The notes under the pieces: model-generated
Database searches by the model: none
What the model saw: only the letters and a program-made list of their open reading frames with translations
Told to the model about the DNA's origin: nothing
Translations under genes and position numbers: made by a program
Virus record (IMG/VR): IMGVR_UViG_3300021961_000670
Coordinates: 1-23,005 of that record
Length of the DNA: 23,005 nt
Origin: a virus
Strand: one strand, 5' to 3'
Part shown: in pieces, positions 17,500 through 23,005 of the stretch
Numbering within the stretch: the first letter of the stretch is position 1
Layout: every line of letters starts with the position of its first letter

Positions 17500-17848
17500 T
17501 GTAAACTTTCTTTTAGGTTTACAAATACAGATGAAAATCAACCACTGGCAGACAAAAGGTTATGCTAGACACAATGCTTATGGTGGATTTTACGAAGTGT
17601 TAGACGGTTTAATTGATACTTTTGTTGAATCCGCAATGGGTAAGTATGGTAGATTTGTTTTGAACGATGAAACTAAAACAATTCAATTAAACAACCTATC
17701 AGACATTGATATTAAAGGACTAATTACAACGGTAAGAAGTGCTTTCGTACAAATGGAATTAGACCCATCAGATACGGACTTATTGAATATACGTGACGAA
17801 ATGTTAGGTGAATTAAATAAATTAAGTTATTTATTAACTTTAGAATAA
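17483..17848 (+). CDS. Dps/ferritin-like helical protein (121 aa)
   Basis: The N-terminal half carries a Dps-like signature: KINHWQTKGYARHNAYGGFY followed by a 'LDGLIDTFVESAMGKYG' helix. H21-W22, G26, H30, Y37, D41, D45 and E49 follow the spacing of the Dps motif (HW..G..F..LH..f...Y....D..AE). In Dps these His, Asp and Glu residues form the iron ferroxidase site between subunits. Bacterial Dps is about 160-170 aa; this protein is shorter and its C-terminal half lacks a clear second half-bundle. I believe phage proteins of this type are grouped as DUF5856, from memory. The ATG lies in the end of the previous gene (17-nt overlap); the downstream ATG at 17499 is in another frame. The iron-binding function is inference. 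Confidence 0.65.
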   Translation: MNLATNVNFLLGLQIQMKINHWQTKGYARHNAYGGFYEVLDGLIDTFVESAMGKYGRFVLNDETKTIQLNNLSDIDIKGLITTVRSAFVQMELDPSDTDLLNIRDEMLGELNKLSYLLTLE

Positions 17849-17863
17849 AATAATTAAGAAAAA

Positions 17864-18619
17864 ATGATTTCAGGTTCATTTGCCACAACTGGCTCAACCC
17901 AAACAAGGACATCCTTATCATACATTAACGATTTGGTTACAGGTGCTACAGCACAAGGACTTTACCGTATTGTAGTTCCGAATCAATTCATGGATGATAA
18001 TATGGCTAACGTATTAAGACGTACATATGGATACCAAGTTCAATCAAGAACATCTTTAATGGGGACTTTTGATGATTATATCATCTCATGGGCACCACCA
18101 ATGCCAACCGCCACACCAGCACCGACGGCTTATCCGACAGCCACACCAACACAGACCCCTAATTCGACACCTAGTCCAACAGAAACGAATTATCCAACAC
18201 CTAATCCGACATCAACACCTAACCCAACCGCAACACCTAACCCAACGGCGTCTCCAGCACCAACTGCGAACCCAACGGCTACACCTGTGGCACCTACACC
18301 AACACCTACAGCAACATCACTCTACCAATCGTATAACTATAGTATCAGTGCTACCGACATAGCAGCGGCAACAGGTAATACAGGTCCAAACGCCGCGTAT
18401 AACAATAAAGTTGTGGTTGTGGTAACAAATGGTTATAATTGTGGAAATACAACTGTTCGTAACTTTACATACTCGTTTAGTTCACCGGGACCTTCATTTA
18501 TATCTTGGTTGATTTCACTAAAAACCAACGTACCTGTTTTAGGATATTATAAAGACGATGTTTTAGTTACATCAGGTCTTATTTCAACTCAAACAGCGAA
18601 TCCTTCGGTTCCTTGTTAA
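17864..18619 (+). CDS. Virion-type protein with long Pro/Thr linker (251 aa)
   Basis: This product has three parts. An N-terminal globular region (1-76) contains [20 protein letters not shown], a conserved W and R-rich turns. Residues 77-152 form a mucin-like linker of Pro, Thr, Ala, Asn and Ser in PTATP-type repeats. A C-terminal domain (153-251) is beta-rich, with [13 protein letters not shown] and a Cys at the very end that may pair with C193. No signal peptide or membrane segment is visible. The layout resembles virion surface proteins, in which an anchor is joined to a displayed domain by a flexible stalk. It ends at a strong terminator and closes the late-type cluster. Function is not recognised; decoration protein, whisker or tail fibre part are options. 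Confidence 0.65.
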   Translation: MISGSFATTGSTQTRTSLSYINDLVTGATAQGLYRIVVPNQFMDDNMANVLRRTYGYQVQSRTSLMGTFDDYIISWAPPMPTATPAPTAYPTATPTQTPNSTPSPTETNYPTPNPTSTPNPTATPNPTASPAPTANPTATPVAPTPTPTATSLYQSYNYSISATDIAAATGNTGPNAAYNNKVVVVVTNGYNCGNTTVRNFTYSFSSPGPSFISWLISLKTNVPVLGYYKDDVLVTSGLISTQTANPSVPC

Positions 18620-18646
18620 GAACAAAAAATATTTTAAAAATAATTT

Positions 18647-18675
18647 AACCCGGATTTCCTAATTCGGGTTTTTTT
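18647..18675 (+). terminator. Rho-independent terminator closing the structural/accessory cluster
   Basis: AACCCGGAT (18647-18655) pairs with ATTCGGGTT (18662-18670) with one mismatch, followed by a T run to 18675. It separates the late-type genes from the replication module. Confidence 0.9.
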
Positions 18676-18701
18676 ATGTATCTTTTTTCTATAACTGATT
18701 T

Positions 18702-18707
18702 TATAAT
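18702..18707 (+). promoter_or_regulatory. Possible -10 element before SSB gene
   Basis: A TATAAT hexamer lies 15 nt before the SSB ATG, between a terminator and the gene, where a promoter is expected. No good -35 box, T4 MotA box or TATTTATA is visible upstream, and random TATAAT is common in such AT-rich DNA. Confidence 0.25.
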
Positions 18708-18722
18708 TTAAATTAAACTATT

Positions 18723-19565
18723 ATGTCAACATTCGATGCGGTACTGGCACAGTACGAGAAGAGCAAAAACGCCACAAGTGGCAATGCAAACAAATTTAAC
18801 CAAGAAGACAGAATGAAGAAATACTTCACAACTGTACTTCCTAAAGGTTCTAAGGGTGAAGAAAGAAGAATTCGTATTCTTCCTACACCAGATGGTTCCT
18901 CACCATTCAAAGAGGTTTATTTCCATGAAATCCAAGTAGATGGAAAATGGGTAAAACTTTATGACCCAAAACAAGAAGGAAAACGTTCACCATTGAACGA
19001 AGTTAAAGAAGGTTTAGAGATGACTGGTGTTGACTCTGACCGTGAATTGGCTCGTCAATATCGTTCACGTAAATTCTACATTGTTAAGGTTATTGACCGT
19101 GACCACGAACAAGATGGTCCAAAATTTTGGAGATTTAAACACAACGCAAAACAAGATGGTATCTTAGATAAAATCTTCCCAATCTTCCAAAAGAAAGGTG
19201 ACGTTACTAATCCTGAAAATGGACGTGACTTAACATTGTTCTTAACTCTAACCAAATCAGGTACAGGTAAAGAATACACAACAATTAATTCAATCATCCC
19301 TGAAGATGCGTCTCCACTTAATACAGATGAGGCGGTATCTAAATTGTGGTTAGATGATGAATTAACATGGTCTGATGTATATTCTAAAAAACCTGAAGAA
19401 TATCTTGAAATGGTGGCAAGAGGTGAAGTTCCACGTTGGGATTCAGAAACCAAGAAATGGGTTTCAAACTCACAAGGTGAAGAAGTATTGGCGGCACCAA
19501 AATCATCTACACCAGTAGTTGACCCACAAGTTGACGATGATGCGGATGAAGATTTACCGTTCTAA
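18723..19565 (+). CDS. Single-stranded DNA-binding protein, gp32-like
   Basis: The replication SSB coats ssDNA at forks and recombination intermediates and recruits partner proteins. At 280 aa it is close to T4 gp32 (301 aa). The N-terminal self-assembly region (1-30) is followed by KKYFTTVLPKGSKGEERRIR, then an OB-like core with FYIVKVIDRD, FWRFKHNAKQDGILDKIFP and GRDLTLFLTL strands. A long acidic C-terminal tail ends in DDDADEDLPF. Two oddities stand out. First, there is no Cys in the whole protein, so the gp32 zinc site (His plus three Cys in T4) cannot form. Second, the last residues resemble the bacterial SSB tip (DDDIPF in E. coli). It lies between two terminators, so it is probably made in excess of its neighbours. 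UvsX, RNase H and helicase follow. Confidence 0.88.
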   Translation: MSTFDAVLAQYEKSKNATSGNANKFNQEDRMKKYFTTVLPKGSKGEERRIRILPTPDGSSPFKEVYFHEIQVDGKWVKLYDPKQEGKRSPLNEVKEGLEMTGVDSDRELARQYRSRKFYIVKVIDRDHEQDGPKFWRFKHNAKQDGILDKIFPIFQKKGDVTNPENGRDLTLFLTLTKSGTGKEYTTINSIIPEDASPLNTDEAVSKLWLDDELTWSDVYSKKPEEYLEMVARGEVPRWDSETKKWVSNSQGEEVLAAPKSSTPVVDPQVDDDADEDLPF

Positions 19566-19577
19566 TTAATTCATAGG

Positions 19578-19608
19578 GGTCCCGTTATTTTGACGGGGCC
19601 ACTTTTTT
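19578..19608 (+). terminator. Terminator/attenuator between SSB and UvsX genes
   Basis: GGTCCCGTT (19578-19586) pairs with GACGGGGCC (19592-19600), 9 bp including two G-U pairs, with a 5-nt loop and a T run (19603-19608). The UvsX start codon is at 19621, leaving no room for a promoter, so it probably works as a partial terminator that lowers read-through into uvsX. Confidence 0.85.
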
Positions 19609-19620
19609 AAAAACAAAACA

Positions 19621-20601
19621 ATGGCAGGTATTAAAAAAACAGATTTCTCGGCAATCAAGAAGAAATTCTCGAAAGAAGCCGAATACAAAGCTGATCGTTT
19701 CTTCGATTTAGGAGACGCCTTCTTGGAAGCTACAGGTCTTCCAGGTCCTGCGATGGGTCACATTAATATGTTATTAGGACATAGTGATACAGGTAAAACA
19801 ACGGCTTTAGTAAAAACAGCAGTAGACGCACAAAAGAAAGGTATCCTTCCTGTGTTCATTATTACAGAACAAAAATGGAGTTGGGAACACGCAACATTAA
19901 TGGGTTTTGATAAAGACGGAGAATATCTTTTCAATAGTGATTTCGAATACATCGAACAAATCACAGACTACATTAATGAATTGATGGATGCTCAAGAAAA
20001 GGGTGACATTCCTTACGATATGTTATTCCTTTGGGATTCAGTAGGTTCAGTTCCTTGTAAGATGACTTACGATGGTAAAGGTGGTAAACAACACAACGCA
20101 TCAGTTTTAGCTGATAAGATTGGAATGGGAATCAACCAACGTATCTCAGGGTCAAGAAGAACAGACAAACCTTACACAAACAGTTTGGTTATCGTTAACC
20201 AACCTTGGGTAGAATTACCTGACAATCCTTTTGGACAACCAAAAATCAAAGCTAAAGGTGGTGAAGCCATTTGGTTAAACTCATCATTAGTATTTTTATT
20301 CGGTAACCAAAAAGGTGCGGGAACTACTAAAATCTCTATCACTAAAGATAAGAGAAAAATCAGAATCGCTACACGTACTAAAATCTCAATCAGTAAGAAC
20401 CACATTAATGGTGGTGGATATGAGGATGGTCGTATCTTGGTAACTCCACAAGGATTTATGCATGGTAAAGACGATACTGAAGAAAAACGTTCTATCGAAG
20501 AGTACAAACGTGATAACAGTGAGTACATCGGTAAACAATTAGGTGTTAATGTTACAGACATCGCAGATACACAAGTTGTAACAGAGGAAAGTGATTTATA
20601 A
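19621..20601 (+). CDS. uvsX: Recombinase UvsX (RecA family)
   Basis: ATP-dependent strand-exchange protein that forms filaments on ssDNA and starts T4-style recombination-dependent replication. Key motifs are visible: Walker A GHSDTGKT (53-60), catalytic-type Glu in ITEQKW (E83), Walker B DMLFLWDS (133-140), and the DNA-loop 2 region with NQPWVELPDNPFGQPKIKAKG (193-213, with the usual GGEAIW following). The sequence FGNQKGAGTTKI and the later NHINGGGYEDGRI are typical of the phage UvsX group rather than of bacterial RecA. It is 326 aa against 391 in T4, shorter mainly at the termini. It follows the SSB gene after a terminator with only 12-20 nt between, and gp32 and UvsX are known partners. 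The leader is A-rich without Shine-Dalgarno. Confidence 0.93.
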   Translation: MAGIKKTDFSAIKKKFSKEAEYKADRFFDLGDAFLEATGLPGPAMGHINMLLGHSDTGKTTALVKTAVDAQKKGILPVFIITEQKWSWEHATLMGFDKDGEYLFNSDFEYIEQITDYINELMDAQEKGDIPYDMLFLWDSVGSVPCKMTYDGKGGKQHNASVLADKIGMGINQRISGSRRTDKPYTNSLVIVNQPWVELPDNPFGQPKIKAKGGEAIWLNSSLVFLFGNQKGAGTTKISITKDKRKIRIATRTKISISKNHINGGGYEDGRILVTPQGFMHGKDDTEEKRSIEEYKRDNSEYIGKQLGVNVTDIADTQVVTEESDL

Positions 20602-20613
20602 TAAATTTATTTA

Positions 20614-21633
20614 ATGTCTGTTTTATTAGTAGATGGTGATAATTTACTTACGATTGGTTTCTATGGTTTCAAAAATGCCTTTTATAAGGGAGAACATATT
20701 GGAGGAATTTATCATTTTCTCAATACTCTTAGAAAAACATTTGAGACATACAATTTAGACAAGATAGTAGTATTTTGGGATGGATTGGAAGGTTCTCAAA
20801 CTCGTAAGAAAATTTACGCACCATACAAAGAAAACAGAAAATCACGTCTTCGTTCTGAAGAAGAAATAAGTTCTTACACTTTCCAAAGAGATAGAGTAAA
20901 ACAATATCTTGAAGAGTTATTTGTAAGACAGGGAGAGTATGAGTATTGTGAGACCGATGACAACATCGCTTACTATACTCAGAACTCACCTAAAGAGAAA
21001 AAAATAGTTTATTCTTCAGATGGTGACCTAACACAGTTAGTGTCAGAAAATACACAAATCTACAATCCGTCACACGGAAAACTTTACAAAAAAAACGATA
21101 CCATTGTTTATAACCATGAAGAAATCTTAATTGAGAATGTCAAATTGGTTAAGATGATGTGTGGTGACTCTTCGGACAACATCGCAGGAATTAGAGGAAT
21201 GGGAATAAAAAGATTTTTATCTCTTTTCCCTGAATTAAAAACCGAACATATTTCTGTTGAACAAGTTAAGAACAAATGTGAAGAAATATTTCAACAAGAT
21301 AAACACAACAAACTTGTTGCTAATTTACTAACAGGTGTTACCAAACATGGAGTATTAGGTGAAGAATTTTTTGATGTGAATAATCGTATCGTAAGTTTGG
21401 AGGAACCATATTTAACTGATGAGGCAAAAGAAAATATAGAATTACTAATAAATGAAAAATTAGACCAAGAAGGTAGGTCTTATAAAAACGCGATGAGAAT
21501 GATGAGGGATGACGGAATCTTTAGTCTGTTACCAAAATCGGATGACGGATTCGTTAATTTCCTAAACCCATTCCTTCGACTAACAACAAAAGAAAAAAAT
21601 AAAAGAATTATTAAAATTAAAAACTATGAGTAA
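20614..21633 (+). CDS. 5'-3' exonuclease / RNase H (FEN family), T4 Rnh-like
   Basis: The enzyme removes RNA primers and flaps from lagging-strand DNA, using two metal ions. At 339 aa it is near T4 RNase H (305 aa). The metal-ligand acids are in place: DGDN (D7, D9), FWDG (D56), CETDDNI (E113, D115, D116), SSDGD (D136, D138) and GDSSDN (D185, D188). The conserved helical arch basic motif YKENR is at 71-75. The helix-hairpin-helix type GIRGMGIK is at 192-199. It starts 12 nt after uvsX and its last 8 nt overlap the next gene (ATGAGTAA), so the module is one transcription unit. The family call is firm. The exact enzymatic preference (RNA or DNA flap) cannot be told. Confidence 0.92.
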   Translation: MSVLLVDGDNLLTIGFYGFKNAFYKGEHIGGIYHFLNTLRKTFETYNLDKIVVFWDGLEGSQTRKKIYAPYKENRKSRLRSEEEISSYTFQRDRVKQYLEELFVRQGEYEYCETDDNIAYYTQNSPKEKKIVYSSDGDLTQLVSENTQIYNPSHGKLYKKNDTIVYNHEEILIENVKLVKMMCGDSSDNIAGIRGMGIKRFLSLFPELKTEHISVEQVKNKCEEIFQQDKHNKLVANLLTGVTKHGVLGEEFFDVNNRIVSLEEPYLTDEAKENIELLINEKLDQEGRSYKNAMRMMRDDGIFSLLPKSDDGFVNFLNPFLRLTTKEKNKRIIKIKNYE

Positions 21634-22075
21634 CCAACAAATGGACATCACAAAATTTGAATTTTTGCTTAGTTTAGGTGGAAACATCGTATGTCAAAGA
21701 TTCTTCAACGTAAAAGACCATAATCCACAAGCGAGAAGATCGATGGATATGCACTATTACATAAAAAATATTTGCGAAGAAATTAGTGAAGATTTGAAAA
21801 TGAAAACTTCCGATTATATGAGCGAAAATCAAAACTTTTTCCTATCTTCGGAGTATGTGGAAGATTCAAATGAACAAGAAAAAGAGCACTTTTTATTGGA
21901 AATTAAGTTAGGTGACGACGTATTTATTTCTAGGATATTTCCGGCGTACTACTACCATCCGAAAGTTAGATACACGGTAGATATTCGACCAAAACTTAAG
22001 CGTATTTTGTCAGATTTAACTGACATTTTATCAGCTTACGATTTGGAAACAACGTACTTGCAATACCAACTGTAA
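21626..22075 (+). CDS. Unknown protein between RNase H and helicase genes (149 aa)
   Basis: I do not recognise a family with confidence. The protein begins with DITKFEFLLSLGGNIVCQRFFNV and contains SMDMHYYIKNICEEI, a Glu/Asn-rich middle, FPAYYYHPKVRYTVDIRP and a helical end. It has two Cys, no membrane segment and a mixed alpha/beta look. It overlaps the RNase H gene by 8 nt and precedes the helicase by 30 nt, so it is translated with the replication proteins. In T4 the helicase loader gp59 (217 aa) and gp40 lie near such genes, but no similarity is seen. A small replication or helicase accessory protein is a reasonable guess from location only. Confidence 0.75.
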   Translation: MSNQQMDITKFEFLLSLGGNIVCQRFFNVKDHNPQARRSMDMHYYIKNICEEISEDLKMKTSDYMSENQNFFLSSEYVEDSNEQEKEHFLLEIKLGDDVFISRIFPAYYYHPKVRYTVDIRPKLKRILSDLTDILSAYDLETTYLQYQL

Positions 22076-22105
22076 AAATTAAAAAATATATATAAAATAA
22101 TAAAC

Positions 22106-23005
22106 ATGGAAGAAAAGAATTTTGGTTATTTAGGGTTTTCATTTCAGCAATCTCTTATCAAGGCAATTATAGAGGATAAAAAATACGGTGAAACAATTAT
22201 CGACGTTTTAGAGAGCAAATATTTTGAGAACAATTCTTTTAGATTTTTAATGGAGAACATTAAAGAATTGTACAAAACATACGAGAAATTACCTGATTAT
22301 CACACATTGTCTCAAAAAGTTATGGCTGAAGGGGGAAACAAAGATTCTTCCAGGATTCATATTGACACGTTAGAAGCAATTAAAGAGGATACAAAGGATA
22401 CGTCTTATGTTAAGGATACTGCGTTGAATTTTTGTAAACAACAGAACCTTAAAAGAGAATTAAAATCTGTACAGAGTATCATTGAAAACGGACAATTTGA
22501 GGCTTATAGTAAGATTGAAGAAATCATTAAGAAAGCATTACAAGTTGGAATTTCAAATGATGAAGTTCTTGACGTATTTCATGATATTGACGCTGCGTTG
22601 GAGAAGGATTTTAGATTACCAATTCCAACAGGTATTGTAGGTATTGATAACCTTTTAAAAGGTGGGTTAGGAAAAGGTGAATTAGGTGTTGTACTTGCTC
22701 CAACTGGTACAGGTAAAACAACCTTATTAACTAAATTTGCGAATACCGCATATAATCTCGGATTGAATGTTGTACAAATTTTCTTTGAGGATAATCCGGG
22801 TAACATTAAAAGAAAACACTACACTATTTGGTCTGGTATTGCTCCTGACGAACAACCTGAACATGCGGAAGAAGTGAAGGAAAAAGTATTTGAGGCTCAA
22901 GCAAGATCAAACGGTAGTATCAATCTTATGAAATTCCCATCAGATAACATTACAATTTCTGATATTAAATCTAAATTGAGAAAAATGGCCGCTGATGGAA
23001 TCAAA
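22106..23005 (+). CDS. Replicative DNA helicase, gp41/DnaB-like (3' partial)
   Basis: The hexameric 5'-3' helicase unwinds the fork and works with primase. The frame runs from ATG 22106 to the window edge (300 codons) with no stop, so the C-terminal part is missing. An N-terminal helical domain (1-130) has GYLGFSFQQSLIKAIIEDKK, and the RecA-type core begins at about 175 with TGIVGIDNLLKGGLGKGE. Walker A is APTGTGKT (198-205). The next strand ends in FFEDN (E228, the catalytic Glu position), and NPGNIKRKHYTI follows. DnaB-type N-termini and the 'IPTGI.GID.LL.GGL..GEL' run are standard. It follows the 149-aa gene by 30 nt with an A/T-only leader (TATATATAAAATAATAAAC). T4 gp41 is 475 aa, so roughly a third is missing here. 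Confidence 0.9.
   Translation, partial: MEEKNFGYLGFSFQQSLIKAIIEDKKYGETIIDVLESKYFENNSFRFLMENIKELYKTYEKLPDYHTLSQKVMAEGGNKDSSRIHIDTLEAIKEDTKDTSYVKDTALNFCKQQNLKRELKSVQSIIENGQFEAYSKIEEIIKKALQVGISNDEVLDVFHDIDAALEKDFRLPIPTGIVGIDNLLKGGLGKGELGVVLAPTGTGKTTLLTKFANTAYNLGLNVVQIFFEDNPGNIKRKHYTIWSGIAPDEQPEHAEEVKEKVFEAQARSNGSINLMKFPSDNITISDIKSKLRKMAADGIK

Noticed and set aside
18069-18362. 97-aa His/Gln/Arg-rich ORF in the second frame of the Pro/Thr linker gene
   Set aside because: It is the frame-shifted reading of the CCA/ACA repeats; the host gene is clearly coding in its own frame.
1-23005. tRNA genes, CRISPR arrays, insertion sequences, homing endonucleases, integrase or attachment sites
   Set aside because: None seen by eye: no cloverleaf-like segments in the gaps, no spaced repeat array, no transposase or HNH/GIY-YIG motifs in the coding genes.

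Overview
The window is a contiguous piece of a tailed-phage genome, a T4-related contractile-tail (myovirus) lineage. The DNA is clearly AT-rich and every supported gene lies on the + strand, packed tightly with several 4 to 17 nt overlaps. The recognisable set is a tail sheath (gp18-like), tail tube (gp19-like), gp26-like baseplate/chaperone protein, tape-measure candidate, gp53-like LysM protein, gp32-type single-strand-binding protein, UvsX/RecA, a T4 RNase H-type flap nuclease and a gp41/DnaB-type helicase. No start codon has a Shine-Dalgarno sequence; leaders are A/T-rich with A runs. That is the habit of Bacteroidota, so a Bacteroidota host is the best inference, though nothing in the window proves it.

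Layout. 1-1925: sheath, 5' end outside the window, ending at a strong terminator. 1926-2279: the only long non-coding gap, with a terminator, a repeated 13-mer and a TATTTATA element. 2280-2820: tail tube with its own perfect 11-bp terminator. 2868-3747: gp26-like protein plus an out-of-frame ORF without an ATG, which looks like a frameshift-made tail assembly chaperone extension. 3761-5677: tape-measure candidate. 5730-16610: three translationally coupled baseplate genes, two of them giant (1590 and 1932 aa), flanking a 107-aa gp53-like protein. 16650-18619: four small accessory or virion genes (67-aa unknown, Pro-rich coiled coil, Dps-like, Pro/Thr-linker protein), ending at a terminator. 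18723-23005: replication and recombination module (gp32-like SSB, UvsX, RNase H, unknown, helicase running off the window end).

How the parts work together. Sheath, tube, chaperone, tape measure and baseplate proteins are the parts list for building a contractile tail, in the usual order sheath-tube-chaperone-tape-baseplate. The second module supplies ssDNA coating, strand exchange, primer removal and fork unwinding for T4-style recombination-coupled replication. Terminators isolate the highly expressed sheath, tube and SSB genes, and an identical 8-mer TATTTATA sits before four start codons in the tail and accessory region.

Most notable: (1) the probable +1 or -2 programmed frameshift with a hairpin at the end of the gp26-like gene; (2) the TATTTATA motif, the exact reverse complement of the T4 late-promoter core; (3) a gp32-like SSB that has lost every cysteine and ends in a bacterial-SSB-like acidic tip; (4) the giant coupled baseplate genes; (5) a short Dps-like protein in a virion/accessory cluster.
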